From Paraburkholderia podalyriae (GTDB lineage: Bacteria > Pseudomonadota > Gammaproteobacteria > Burkholderiales > Burkholderiaceae), in NCBI RefSeq assembly GCF_014397785.1, contig NZ_VZQQ01000016.1:1-64000 (forward strand): 64,000 nt of DNA, written 5' to 3'. Below are positions 53,341-62,749 of the stretch, piece after piece (the stretch's first letter is position 1; each line of letters begins with the position of its first letter). Below the pieces are notes generated by a model that did no database searches, had not been told where the DNA came from, and worked only from the letters and a program-made list of their open reading frames with translations. Made by a program: the position numbers and the translations under genes.

Positions 53341-55107
53341 TTACCGCTTGCCGTTGCGTCGCCGCGCGATTCCCGGTCCGAACGCGAAACCGAACGCGAG
53401 CAGCAGCGCCGACACCGCGAGCACCGTGTTGTTGCCGCTCGTCACGTAGGGCGTGTTGCCCGAGGTGCCTTGCACCGTTACGTCGAGCGAGCCGACCGTG
53501 TACGGCGTCAGGCGCCCGATCACGCGGCCGTTCGCGTCGATCGCGGCGGTCATGCCGGTGTTGGTCGCGCGCAGCATCGGCCGGCCGGTTTCGAGCGAGC
53601 GCATGCGCGCAATCTGCAGATGCTGGTCGAGCGCGATCGTGTCGCCGAACCATGCGAGATTGGTCGCATTGATCAGCACGCCGGCGGGCGTCGCGTTCTC
53701 GCGCAGCGTGCGCGCGATCTCCTCGCCGAAGATGTCCTCGTAGCAGATGTTCACCGCGACCGGCTGGTTATGCACCATGAACGGCTTTTGCACCGGCGGC
53801 CCGCGGAAGAAGTCGCCGAGCGGAATATTCATCAGGTTCACGAACCAGCGGAAGCCCCACGGCACGAATTCGCCGAACGGCACCAGATGGTGCTTGTCGT
53901 AGCGATAGATCTCGTGCGAGCCGGGCGTGACGCCGAACAGGCTGTTGGTGTAATCGACCACCCGTCCGTCCGGCGTGATCGTGCCGCCGATCGCGCCGAA
54001 CAGCAGCGCGCTGCCGGTCGAATCGGTGAACCGGCGGATAGCCGCCGCGAAGTTCGGCGGCAGTTGCTGCGCGAGCACGGGGATTGCGGTTTCCGGTGTG
54101 ACGATCAGATCGGCCGGCTTCGACGTAATCATCTGCTGATACTCGTCGATCGCCGCGCGCATGCCGGCTTCCTCGAACTTCATCTCCTGCTTCACGTTGC
54201 CTTGCAGCAGACGCACCGACAGCGCCGCGTTGGCGGGCGTGGTCCATTGCACCAGCGGCAGCAGCAGGCCGATCACGATCAGCGCGAGCGCGACGCCGGC
54301 AGGTACGGCGAGCGGGGCGACGCGCGGGGCGCGGCCTCGCGCGGCGCGGCCGCCGGCGTCATGATCGGCGCTGGTGCTCGGATCGCGCGATTCGTTTGCA
54401 CGCCGGGAGCGCCACGACGGCAGCAGCGCCAGCAACGCCTGCACGATCAACGCGGCCGTCAGCGCGACCATCCAGCCGACGCCGTACACGCCGACCACTG
54501 GCGCAAACCCCGCGAACGGGCCGTCGACCTGCGCATAACCGGTGGCGAGCCACGGAAAGCCGGTGAATATCGTGCCGCGCAGCCATTCGCCGATCGCCCA
54601 CGCGCTGGCAAAGGCCAGCGCGCCGTGCCAGGTCGGCGCGAAGGGTGAGAGCGGCGCGCGCTCGTCGGCCGCGCTGTTCTGCGCATGGCCCGCGCAGAAC
54701 GACCATACCCCCGCGGCGAGCGCCGGATAAACGGCGAGGTAGAGCGAGAACAGCACCAGCGCCGTGCCGGCGAGCGGCGCCGGCATGCCGCCGTAGTAGT
54801 GCATGCTCACATACAGCCACCAGACGCCGCTCACGAAGTTGCCGAAGCCGAACGCGCCGCCTGTCAGCGCGGCGCTTTTCCAGCCGGTACTGCGCGTGAG
54901 CCACGCGAAGAAGAACACGAAGATCGCGAGTTGCAGCCAGCCGCCGTGCGGCGTCGGCGCGAACGACAGCGTATTGGCCGCGCCCGCGGCCAGTGCGACG
55001 AGGTAGTGCCAGCGCGGCAGCGCGCGGCTGCGCGTGCCGTTGTCGGTGGGGGCGGCAGCGGGGGTGCTCACGCCGCGTTGCGAATGGGAAGTGATCGGGT
55101 CGGCCAT
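53341..55107 (-). CDS. lnt: Apolipoprotein N-acyltransferase
   Basis: Inner-membrane enzyme adding the third acyl chain to lipoproteins, 588 residues from ATG 55107. Six or more N-terminal helices precede a periplasmic nitrilase-type domain. Its catalytic triad is visible as Glu in VTPETAIPV, Lys in RYDKHHLVPFGE and Cys in VNICYEDIFGEE. A final helix (~565-580) follows. Last gene of the miaB-phoH-ybeY-chaC-corC-lnt run. Confidence 0.96.
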   Translation of the reverse strand: MADPITSHSQRGVSTPAAAPTDNGTRSRALPRWHYLVALAAGAANTLSFAPTPHGGWLQLAIFVFFFAWLTRSTGWKSAALTGGAFGFGNFVSGVWWLYVSMHYYGGMPAPLAGTALVLFSLYLAVYPALAAGVWSFCAGHAQNSAADERAPLSPFAPTWHGALAFASAWAIGEWLRGTIFTGFPWLATGYAQVDGPFAGFAPVVGVYGVGWMVALTAALIVQALLALLPSWRSRRANESRDPSTSADHDAGGRAARGRAPRVAPLAVPAGVALALIVIGLLLPLVQWTTPANAALSVRLLQGNVKQEMKFEEAGMRAAIDEYQQMITSKPADLIVTPETAIPVLAQQLPPNFAAAIRRFTDSTGSALLFGAIGGTITPDGRVVDYTNSLFGVTPGSHEIYRYDKHHLVPFGEFVPWGFRWFVNLMNIPLGDFFRGPPVQKPFMVHNQPVAVNICYEDIFGEEIARTLRENATPAGVLINATNLAWFGDTIALDQHLQIARMRSLETGRPMLRATNTGMTAAIDANGRVIGRLTPYTVGSLDVTVQGTSGNTPYVTSGNNTVLAVSALLLAFGFAFGPGIARRRNGKR

Positions 55108-55214
55108 TGTTGCGCGGTCGGCGGTCGGAAGTTGAAAGGTCAAATCAGTAAGCAGGATGCGCACGCAAGAACGTGCGCGGGCGCACAGGCCGTGCCTTGG
55201 CCCGAGCCACCGGC

Positions 55215-56120
55215 TCAGGTCTGCTCGTGCTGCGTTTCCCGCTCGCGCTGACCCGCGAGCGGGTCGCGGCGCACCAGCAGCATGTGAACCTGGCGGGCGT
55301 CGCCGCGCAGGATCTCGAAGATCAGGTCGTCGAGGCGGACCTTCTCGCCGCGATGCGGCACCCTGCCGAAGTGATGCGTGACCAGCCCGCCGATCGTGTC
55401 GACTTCGTCGTCCGAGTAATGCGTGCCGAAGGTGTCGTTGAACTGCTCGATCTCTGTCAGCGCGCGCACGCGGAAGCGTCCGTCCGGCGACGCGATGATG
55501 TTGCCGCTTTCCTCGTCGAAATCGTATTCGTCCTCGATGTCGCCGACGATCTGCTCCAGCACGTCCTCGATCGTGATCAGCCCCGCGACGCCGCCGTATT
55601 CGTCGACGACCACCGCGAGGTGGTTGCGGTTCACGCGGAAGTCGTGCAGCAGCACGTTCAGCCGCTTCGACTCGGGGATGAACACAGCCGGGCGCAGCAT
55701 GCCGCGCACGTCGAACTCTTCTTCGGCGTAATAGCGCAGCAAATCTTTCGCGAGCAGCACGCCGATGATGTTGTCGCGATTGCCCTCGAAGACCGGATAG
55801 CGCGAATGCGCCTTCTCCAGCACGTAGGGGATGAATTCAGCGGGATTGTCCGCGATGTTGATCGCGTCCATTTGCGCGCGCGGCACCATGATGTCGCGTG
55901 CGCTCAGTTCCGACACCTGGAACACGCCTTCGATCATCGACAACGAGTCGGCGTCGATCAGGTTGCGTTCGTGCGCGTCCTGAAGAATTTCCAGAAGTTC
56001 GGCGCGCGAGTCGGGCTCGGGCGAGATGAAGTCGGTCAGGCGCTCGAGCAGCGAGCGCTTTTCCTGCGGTTTGTCGGGTTGGCGTCCGGTATGGCGTCGA
56101 CTGGGATACGTGTCGTTCAT
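55215..56120 (-). CDS. corC: CorC/HlyC-type CBS-domain protein
   Basis: 301 residues from ATG 56120. Two CBS domains (from DIMVPRAQMDAINI to LITIEDVLEQIVGDI) are followed by the C-terminal CorC_HlyC domain (FDEESGNIIASPDGRFRV onward). No membrane helix, so it is the soluble CorC type linked to magnesium/cobalt efflux, in which E. coli CorC has been placed. 107 bases upstream of lnt. Confidence 0.93.
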   Translation of the reverse strand: MNDTYPSRRHTGRQPDKPQEKRSLLERLTDFISPEPDSRAELLEILQDAHERNLIDADSLSMIEGVFQVSELSARDIMVPRAQMDAINIADNPAEFIPYVLEKAHSRYPVFEGNRDNIIGVLLAKDLLRYYAEEEFDVRGMLRPAVFIPESKRLNVLLHDFRVNRNHLAVVVDEYGGVAGLITIEDVLEQIVGDIEDEYDFDEESGNIIASPDGRFRVRALTEIEQFNDTFGTHYSDDEVDTIGGLVTHHFGRVPHRGEKVRLDDLIFEILRGDARQVHMLLVRRDPLAGQRERETQHEQT

Positions 56121-56339
56121 GGTAGTGCGCCCGGCGAGACTGGGCGCGCTGTTGCAGAGCATTAAGGATACACCAGGCACATGGCGGAACCGTGTCCCGC
56201 CGGGCCGGGCGATGAGCGAAGCCAGGGTGAATCGGCTGCGCCTCGACGGCGAAGCGTGGAACCATCCTAACCGATTACGCGGGCAAAAGCGCTCGCGGGC
56301 AAAAAAGTCGCGGGTGGGGTTTTTGCGGAGCCGCCGCGG

Positions 56340-56999
56340 TCACGCCGCCGGCTTGCAGCGCGCGAGCAGCGCTTCGAGCGCGCGGTCCGGCATGCCGCTT
56401 TCGCGCAGCGCATGCACGGTGCGGCTCACGTAATCGAACGTCGTGCCGTAGCGGCCGCTCGCGCAGCCCAGCACGGTCTGGATGATGTCGTCGCGCAGCT
56501 TGCCGGTGTAGCTCGGCACGTCGCGGCGCATCACGAATGCGAGCGCGTCGACGCGCCGGCCATCGGCGAGCACGCACGGCAGCCACGCGGGACGGTACGA
56601 ACCCATCGGCATTTCACGGCGCCACAGTGCTTCCAGATGCGGCATCGAGCCGGCGGCTGCGAGCCGGAACGCCATGCCGGTGCACGAGCCGCCGCGATCG
56701 AGCGCAAGCACGAGGCCGGGCTGCTCGGGCGTGCCGCGATTCACGCGCGACCACAGATAGAGGCCACGGTGATAGCCGTGCACCTTCGAGCGCATCGACT
56801 CGACGGTGGACAGTCCCGGATTCCAGATCAGCGAGCCATAGCCGAACAGCCACAGATCGCTATTGCGGTCCCAGCCGCGCAGTGTGGATTCAAGCGACGC
56901 GCGCAGTTCGTCGTCCGTCAGAAGCCGCGATTCGCCGAGCACCGGCGGGTAGTCCGGACAGCGCACGGGGGTATCGGCTTCGGGGGACGGAGTGCTCAC
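56340..56999 (-). CDS. ChaC-like gamma-glutamylcyclotransferase
   Basis: 219-residue glutathione-specific gamma-glutamylcyclotransferase-type protein with the family opening WLFGYGSLIWNPG (~49-61), GYHRGLYLWS and the acidic residue of WRREMPMGSY. It breaks glutathione to 5-oxoproline and Cys-Gly. It interrupts the usual ybeY-corC adjacency. Confidence 0.9.
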   Translation of the reverse strand: MSTPSPEADTPVRCPDYPPVLGESRLLTDDELRASLESTLRGWDRNSDLWLFGYGSLIWNPGLSTVESMRSKVHGYHRGLYLWSRVNRGTPEQPGLVLALDRGGSCTGMAFRLAAAGSMPHLEALWRREMPMGSYRPAWLPCVLADGRRVDALAFVMRRDVPSYTGKLRDDIIQTVLGCASGRYGTTFDYVSRTVHALRESGMPDRALEALLARCKPAA

Positions 57000-57053
57000 G
57001 GTGGGTTCGATCGGGCTGGCGTGGAGGAGGGGTGAGGCCGCGACGCAGGACGC

Positions 57054-57515
57054 CTATCGATAAGGGTCCGGAAAGCCGAGCTTGCCGAGGATTTCGGTTT
57101 CGAGCGCTTCCATTTCCTCGGCTTCTTGTTCGACGTCGTGGTCGTAGCCCTGCGCGTGCAGCGTGCCGTGCACGAGCAGATGCGCGTAATGCGCGGCCAG
57201 CGGCTTGCCCTGCTCGGCGGCTTCCTTCTCGACCACCGGGCAGCACAGGATCAGATCGCCGGTGACCGGTTCATCTTCCGATTCGGCATAGGCGAAGGTC
57301 AGCACGTTGGTCGCGTAGTCCTTGCCGCGATAGGTGCGGTTCAACGTGCGGCCTTCTTCCGCGTCGACGAAACGCACGGTCAGTTCGCCGTCCGCGAAGA
57401 GTGCCCCCTTGATCCAGCCGGCCACCGTCGCGCGTGGTAGCAGCGTCTTGTGTTCCGGCCAGGTTTTGGCGGCGGGGAATTGCAGGGTCAACGTCAGTTT
57501 CGGGGTGCGGCTCAT
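57054..57515 (-). CDS. ybeY: Endoribonuclease YbeY
   Basis: Zinc-dependent ribosome-quality and rRNA-maturation nuclease, 153 residues. The metal motif H-x3-H-x5-H is in HLLVHGTLHAQGYDHD. NRTYRGKDYATNVLTF is the family core. 54 bases upstream of the chaC-like gene and 83 downstream of phoH. Confidence 0.95.
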   Translation of the reverse strand: MSRTPKLTLTLQFPAAKTWPEHKTLLPRATVAGWIKGALFADGELTVRFVDAEEGRTLNRTYRGKDYATNVLTFAYAESEDEPVTGDLILCCPVVEKEAAEQGKPLAAHYAHLLVHGTLHAQGYDHDVEQEAEEMEALETEILGKLGFPDPYR

Positions 57516-57598
57516 GCGGTGTCTGTGCGTGGCGGTCGTGGCTTAAGCGCTCTTTTGCGGCGTACCGGATTGCGCCTCGCGTGGCGAAGCGCATCGCT

Positions 57599-58684
57599 CT
57601 AGCGCGGATCGCCCGGAGTCGCCGTCTTCTGCGAATGCGCATCGTACGCCTCCACAATTCGCGCGACCAGCGGATGGCGCACCACGTCCGCGCTCGTGAA
57701 ACGCGTGAGCGCGATGCCGCGCACGTTCGCGAGCACCTGCTGCGCTTCGATCAGCCCGCTCTTCTGGCCGCGCGGCAGATCGACCTGGGTCGTGTCGCCG
57801 GTGACAACCGCCTTCGAGCCGAAGCCGATCCGGGTCAGGAACATCTTCATCTGTTCGGGCGTGGTGTTCTGCGCCTCGTCGAGGATGATGAACGCGTGAT
57901 TCAGCGTGCGGCCGCGCATGTACGCGAGCGGCGCGATTTCGATCATCTGCCGCTCGAACATCTTCGCGGTCTTGTCGAAACCGAGCAGGTCGTACAGCGC
58001 GTCGTAGAGCGGGCGCAGATACGGATCGACCTTCTGCGCGAGATCGCCCGGCAAAAAGCCGAGCCGCTCGCCCGCTTCGACGGCCGGGCGCGTCAGCACG
58101 ATGCGCTTGACCTGGTCGCGCTCGAGCGCGTCGACCGCGCAGGCCACCGCGAGGTAGGTCTTGCCGGTGCCGGCCGGGCCGACGCCGAACGTGACGTCGT
58201 ACGACACGATCTGCTTCAGGTACTCGCGCTGCGCCGGCGTGCGGCCGCGCAGATCCGCGCGCCGCGTGTACAGCTTCGGGCCGTATTCCTCGAAGTCGTC
58301 TTCGCTCGCGTTGGTATCGGCGGGCTGGTCGAACGGATGATCGGGGTTGCCGTTCAAGCGCGGCTCGACGGCGTCGTCGCCACTGGCGTTGCCGTTGCCG
58401 TTCGGCCGATGGCGCGCCGGATGGCGCACTTCGACGAGCGCGAGCTGGATGTCGTCGACCGACAAAGGCTCGCGCGCGCTGTTGTAGAAGTTTTCGAGCG
58501 CGGTGAGCGCGAGTTTCGCGCCGCGCCCGCGGATCGTGATGCGATGGCCGCGACGCTGCAGGATCACGTCGAGCGCCTGCTCGATCTGCCGCAGATTTTC
58601 ATCGAGCGGTCCGCAGAGGTTGGCGAGCCGCGCGTTGTCTTCGCGCGGTGCGGTGAATTCCAGATGCTGCTGAGCGGTCTTCAA
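57599..58684 (-). CDS. phoH: PhoH-family ATPase (YbeZ)
   Basis: 361-residue PhoH-like P-loop ATPase with Walker A GPAGTGKTYLAV and a Walker B-like FIILDEAQNTTPEQM, preceded by a KH-like N-terminal domain. Known partner of YbeY; their genes are adjacent here in the conserved miaB-phoH-ybeY order. Confidence 0.94.
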   Translation of the reverse strand: MKTAQQHLEFTAPREDNARLANLCGPLDENLRQIEQALDVILQRRGHRITIRGRGAKLALTALENFYNSAREPLSVDDIQLALVEVRHPARHRPNGNGNASGDDAVEPRLNGNPDHPFDQPADTNASEDDFEEYGPKLYTRRADLRGRTPAQREYLKQIVSYDVTFGVGPAGTGKTYLAVACAVDALERDQVKRIVLTRPAVEAGERLGFLPGDLAQKVDPYLRPLYDALYDLLGFDKTAKMFERQMIEIAPLAYMRGRTLNHAFIILDEAQNTTPEQMKMFLTRIGFGSKAVVTGDTTQVDLPRGQKSGLIEAQQVLANVRGIALTRFTSADVVRHPLVARIVEAYDAHSQKTATPGDPR

Positions 58685-58727
58685 GGCGGTGAGTCGATCC
58701 TGTCGGTTGCGGTACTCGGAATGTCGT

Positions 58728-60113
58728 TCAGTGCGTCGTGGCGGCGCTGTCGTCGTGAATCATCACGAGTTCGCCACGCAGCGAGTGCGGATACGCGCGC
58801 ACGATCTTCACGTCGACCATCTGGCCGATCAGCCGTGCATGCGACGCGACCGGCACCGGGAAATTGACGACGCGGTTGTTTTCGGTGCGGCCGGCGAGCT
58901 CGTTCGGGTCCTTGCGCGCCGGGCGCTCGACCAGAATGCGCTCGACCTTGCCGACCATCGCGTCGCTGATGCGCCGCACGTTCTCTTCGATCGTGGCCTG
59001 CAGATGCTGCAGGCGCTTCAGCTTCACCTCGCGCGGCGTGTCGTCGTGCAGGTTCGCGGCCGGCGTGCCGGGACGCGGGCTGTAGACGAACGAGAAGCTT
59101 GTGTCGTACTTCATCTCATCCACGAGCGCCATCATCTTCGCGAAGTCTTCCTCGGTCTCGCCGGGGAAGCCGACGATCATATCCGTCGACAGTGACAGGT
59201 CCGGGCGGATCGCGCGCAGCTTGCGGATCACGGACTTGTATTCGAGCACGGTGTAGCCGCGCTTCATCGCCATCAGGATGCGATCGGAGCCGTGTTGCAC
59301 CGGCAGGTGAAGGTGGCTGACGAGCTTGGGCACCTTCGCGTAGGTGTCGATCAGGCGCTGCGTGAATTCCTTCGGGTGCGACGTCGTATAGCGGATCCGT
59401 TCGATGCCGGGGATGTCGGCGACGTACTCGATCAGCGTCGCGAAGTCGGCGATCTCGGTCGAGCCGAGTGTCGGCGCGCCGCCGAATTTTCCACGATAGG
59501 CGTTCACGTTCTGGCCGAGCAGCGTGACTTCGCGCACGCCCTGGTCGGCGAGACCGGCGATTTCGGTCAGCACGTCGTCGAGCGGACGCGACACTTCCTC
59601 GCCGCGCGTGTACGGTACGACGCAATAGCTGCAGTACTTGCTGCAGCCTTCCATGATCGACACGAATGCGCTCGGACCTTCGACGCGCGCGGGCGGCAGG
59701 TGATCGAACTTCTCGATTTCGGGGAACGAAATATCCACTTGCGCGCGGCCGCTCGCGCGGCGCTCGTCGATCATTTGGGGCAGGCGGTGCAGCGTTTGCG
59801 GACCGAACACGATATCCACGTACGGCGCGCGCGCGACGATCGATGCGCCTTCCTGGCTCGCCACGCAGCCGCCGACGCCAATGATCAGATCCGGATTCGC
59901 GTCCTTCAGCTCGCGCACGCGGCCGAGGTCGGAGAAGACTTTTTCCTGTGCTTTTTCGCGCACCGAACAGGTGTTGAACAGGATCACGTCGGCGTCTTCC
60001 GGCGTGTCGGTCTTGACGAGTCCTTCAGCGGCACCGAGCACGTCGACCATCTTGTCGGAGTCGTACTCGTTCATCTGGCAGCCAAAGGTCTTTACATAAA
60101 CTTTCTTGGTCAT
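58728..60113 (-). CDS. miaB: tRNA-2-methylthio-N6-dimethylallyladenosine synthase MiaB
   Basis: Radical-SAM methylthiotransferase acting on i6A37 of tRNAs, 461 residues from ATG 60113. The N-terminal cluster cysteines are in TFGCQMNEYDS, FNTCSVREKA and GVGGCVASQEG. The radical-SAM CxxxCxxC is in GCSKYCSYCVVPYTRG. A C-terminal TRAM domain ends the protein. Heads the lnt-side cluster. Confidence 0.97.
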   Translation of the reverse strand: MTKKVYVKTFGCQMNEYDSDKMVDVLGAAEGLVKTDTPEDADVILFNTCSVREKAQEKVFSDLGRVRELKDANPDLIIGVGGCVASQEGASIVARAPYVDIVFGPQTLHRLPQMIDERRASGRAQVDISFPEIEKFDHLPPARVEGPSAFVSIMEGCSKYCSYCVVPYTRGEEVSRPLDDVLTEIAGLADQGVREVTLLGQNVNAYRGKFGGAPTLGSTEIADFATLIEYVADIPGIERIRYTTSHPKEFTQRLIDTYAKVPKLVSHLHLPVQHGSDRILMAMKRGYTVLEYKSVIRKLRAIRPDLSLSTDMIVGFPGETEEDFAKMMALVDEMKYDTSFSFVYSPRPGTPAANLHDDTPREVKLKRLQHLQATIEENVRRISDAMVGKVERILVERPARKDPNELAGRTENNRVVNFPVPVASHARLIGQMVDVKIVRAYPHSLRGELVMIHDDSAATTH

Positions 60114-60268
60114 CGAATTTCGCCGGTCGCAGTGATTAATCTGGGGGCGTCGCAAAAAGGTGAAGGAGGCCGCGGTGCGGGGCAGCGCGGCGCGTGGAGC
60201 CCGGTTTGCGCATGTCTTCGCAGCGGAACTGCATATTATAGCCCTTCATGCTGCGGGGGTTTTGGTGC

Positions 60269-60529
60269 TCATCGGTCGGTCCGGCGGCAGTCCCAGCAAG
60301 CTTTCCAGCTCTCCTTCGGCTCGCCGCGACGCGCGATGTATTCCGGCGATGCGCACCGCACCCGCCGGTTCGGCGCGAGCCGGCGCGCGACCAGCGAGCT
60401 GTCCTGCGGTACACCGAAGCGGATCGCCAGATCGATATCCTCCTGCACGAAGTTCGCCAGCGCATCCGTCAGCGTCAACGCGAACGTCACTTGTGGGTAT
60501 CGCGCGTTGAATTCGTCGAGCCAGTGCAA
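60269..60529 (-). pseudogene. LysR-regulator remnant (effector-domain fragment)
   Basis: An 86-codon frame reads WLDEFNARYPQVTFALTLTD, then NFVQEDIDLAIRFG, SSLVARRLAPNRRV and ASPEYIARRGEPK. These are typical LysR effector-domain strands, corresponding to roughly residues 110-200 of an intact protein. No helix-turn-helix is encoded upstream; a stop precedes LHWLDEF. After GEPKE the frame shifts away from the family, and another phase resumes ELESLLGL. It is therefore a decayed fragment with both ends lost, between miaB and the XRE-cupin gene. Confidence 0.75.
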
Positions 60530-60759
60530 TCGTCACCGCCGAGCCTGATACCGCCCGGCAATCTTCTGTCGACATCGCCGGGCGCTCTTGCCGTGGGTGC
60601 AGGCGTCGGCCCTCGCGCAGCGCGCGCGAGTTGTCAGTTGCTTGCCTCCGCCATGCTGATAACAGTGTGAAGATAACTTCGTTGGGCGCGGCCAAAGCCG
60701 ATGCTATCTTGCTTCCACTCACTGCTCTTGCGCCGCCCGGCGGCGCTCTGGAGGCCAAT

Positions 60760-61467
60760 ATGCATTCCCCGCTCGCGCTGGTCCGCGATCCCTCCGCCGA
60801 TGCCGATACCGATGCGGCGCCGCGCTCCGCCGAACCCTTCGATGCGCTCGAACAGCTGGTCGGCGTGAATCTGGCGCGGCTGCGCGCCGAACGGCAGCTT
60901 TCGCTCGATGCGCTGGCGCGTGCGTCCGGCGTGTCGCGCGCGATGCTCGCGCAGATCGAGTCGGCGCGCAGCGTGCCGTCGATCAAGGTGCTGTGCAAGG
61001 TGGCGGCGGCGCTGAAGGTGTCGGTGGCGGCTTTTCTGCGGCGTCACGCGACCAACGGTTTCGAGCATCTGCCGGCCGAGCGCTCGGCACGCGTCGTCAG
61101 CGCGAACGGACGCTACTCGGTGCGGCCGCTGTATCCCGACGACGAGTCGATCGCCGCCGAGTTTCACGAGCTGCGCATCGCGCCGCTGCATACGGAGGCG
61201 GGCATTCGCCGCGCGCCTGGCACGACGGTGAATCTGGTGGTCAGCGACGGCACGCTCGAAGTCAGCGTGCACGACCAGCGCCAGTTGCTCGCGACCGGCG
61301 ACGCGATCGTGTTCGACGCCGACCAGCCGCACAGCCTGCGCAATCCCGGCGACACCGAGGCGCGCGCGTTTCGCGTGACGGTGCGAGCGGAGACGCCGCC
61401 GCGCTGGGATGTGCCGGCCGCCGGCGCCGCACGCGATGAAGCCGCGCGCGAAGGCGTGCCGGGTTGA
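60760..61467 (+). CDS. XRE-family regulator with cupin domain
   Basis: 235 residues from ATG 60760, set by CTGGAGGCC just upstream. An N-terminal helix-turn-helix (LARLRAERQLSLDALARASG, SRAMLAQIESARSVPS) is followed by a C-terminal cupin barrel (GTTVNLVVSDGTLEVSV to DAIVFDADQPHSLRN). These regulators usually sense small metabolites. The effector is not known, and no clear target gene adjoins. It precedes the ribB riboswitch on the same strand. Confidence 0.85.
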   Translation: MHSPLALVRDPSADADTDAAPRSAEPFDALEQLVGVNLARLRAERQLSLDALARASGVSRAMLAQIESARSVPSIKVLCKVAAALKVSVAAFLRRHATNGFEHLPAERSARVVSANGRYSVRPLYPDDESIAAEFHELRIAPLHTEAGIRRAPGTTVNLVVSDGTLEVSVHDQRQLLATGDAIVFDADQPHSLRNPGDTEARAFRVTVRAETPPRWDVPAAGAARDEAAREGVPG

Positions 61468-61609
61468 GGATCGACGGCGCGCGAGGTTCCGGCGCCGCTC
61501 AGCGCGTCGATGCAGGTCCAACGCCGCGAGTAGGGTCTTTGTTTGCCGCGCTGCAGCTCCCGCGCGGCTGTTGTATGCTTCGCCGGCCGGTCGAACCGGC
61601 AATCAGTGC

Positions 61610-61784
61610 GTCTTCAGGGCGGGGTGAAATTCCCCACCGGCGGTAGGCCGGCAGCGCGACAGCGTGAGCCGGCAAGCCCGCGAGCGCCCGCATCGAGCGG
61701 TCTTCGGCATATCGGAGGCAGCGGCGGGGTCAGCAGATCTGGTCAGAAGCCAGAGCCGACGGTCATAGTCCGGATGGAAGAAGA
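61610..61784 (+). promoter_or_regulatory. FMN riboswitch (RFN element) of ribB
   Basis: The aptamer is read from CTTCAGGGCGGGGTGAAATT to ATAGTCCGGATGGAAGAAGA. Conserved pieces include CCCCACCGGCGGTA, GAGCCGGCAAGCCCGCGAGCG, GGTCAGCAGATCTGGTC and AAGCCAGAGCCGACGGT. It binds FMN and controls riboflavin synthesis. Downstream, GCAGATG (61788-61794)/CATCTGC (61797-61803) and CGCCGCCT (61813-61820)/AGGCGGCG (61828-61835) form a likely expression platform without a T-run. Confidence 0.95.
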
Positions 61785-61938
61785 TGTGCAGATGGTCATC
61801 TGCGTTCCGCGGCGCCGCCTGTCACTGAGGCGGCGGATGAGCGCCCGCTTTCGCGCGGTGCCCGGCGGCGCGTCCTTGTCTATTTGCAATGCCCTGAAAC
61901 GTTTCTCGCCCAACCTTTGCGATGAGCGTTTCAACACC

Positions 61939-62658
61939 ATGTCCTTTGCAACTTTTCCCGCTCCGTCGACGATTGCAGACGATGCCTTCGCCGATCTCCC
62001 GCTGCTCGCCACCGAAGCCGTTCCGCCGCGTATCGCCGCTGCCTTGCAGGCGCTGCGCGACGGTCGCGCCGTGGTGCTGCAGGACGACCACGACCGCGAG
62101 AACGAAGCCGATCTGATCGTTGCGGCCGAGCGTCTGTCGATCGAAACGATGGCGCTGCTGATCCGCGAATGCAGCGGCATCGTGTGTCTGTGTCTGCCCG
62201 ACGACAAGATCCGCGCGCTCGAACTGCCGCCGATGGCCATCAACAACGAAAGCCGTCACGGCACTGCGTTCACGGTGTCGATCGAAGCGCGCGAAGGCGT
62301 TAGCACCGGCGTGTCCGCGCAGGATCGCGTGACGACGATCCGCGCGGCGATCGCCGATACGGCCAAACCCGCCGACATCGTGCGCCCCGGTCACGTGTTC
62401 CCGTTGCGCGCGATGCCGGGCGGGGTTCTCGCGCGACGCGGCCACACTGAAGGCACCGTCGATCTCGCGATCCTCGCGGGCCTGAGGCCGGCCGGCGTGC
62501 TGTGCGAGCTGATGAACGCCGACGGCACGATGACGCGCGGCGCGGACGTGGAGCGCTTCGCCGCGCAACACGATCTGCCGATGCTGACCATCGCCGAGCT
62601 GGTCGAGTTTCGCGAGGCGCTCGCGCGGGCGCGCGAGGGCGCGATGGTCGAGGCTTGA
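61939..62658 (+). CDS. ribB: 3,4-dihydroxy-2-butanone-4-phosphate synthase
   Basis: Makes the four-carbon unit of riboflavin from ribulose-5-phosphate, 239 residues, stand-alone (no GTP cyclohydrolase II fused). Family motifs: VVLQDDHDRENEADLIVAAE with the acidic metal loop, RHGTAFTVSIEA, RPGHVFPL and RGHTEGTVDLA. The start at 61939 gives family length; the frame runs back through the riboswitch to 61543. Governed by the FMN riboswitch upstream. Confidence 0.96.
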   Translation: MSFATFPAPSTIADDAFADLPLLATEAVPPRIAAALQALRDGRAVVLQDDHDRENEADLIVAAERLSIETMALLIRECSGIVCLCLPDDKIRALELPPMAINNESRHGTAFTVSIEAREGVSTGVSAQDRVTTIRAAIADTAKPADIVRPGHVFPLRAMPGGVLARRGHTEGTVDLAILAGLRPAGVLCELMNADGTMTRGADVERFAAQHDLPMLTIAELVEFREALARAREGAMVEA

Positions 62659-62696
62659 CGGCCGTCCCCCTGGCGCGGCACGCGACGCCATTACGC

Positions 62697-62733
62697 AAAA
62701 AGCCGGTTCTGCGGAAGAAGAACCGGCTTTTTT
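62697..62733. terminator. Terminator between ribB and the HAD gene
   Basis: AGCCGGTTCT (62701-62710) pairs with AGAACCGGCT (62719-62728), A-run before and T-run after, between convergent genes. Confidence 0.9.
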
Positions 62734-62749
62734 GGCCTTGCAAAAACCG

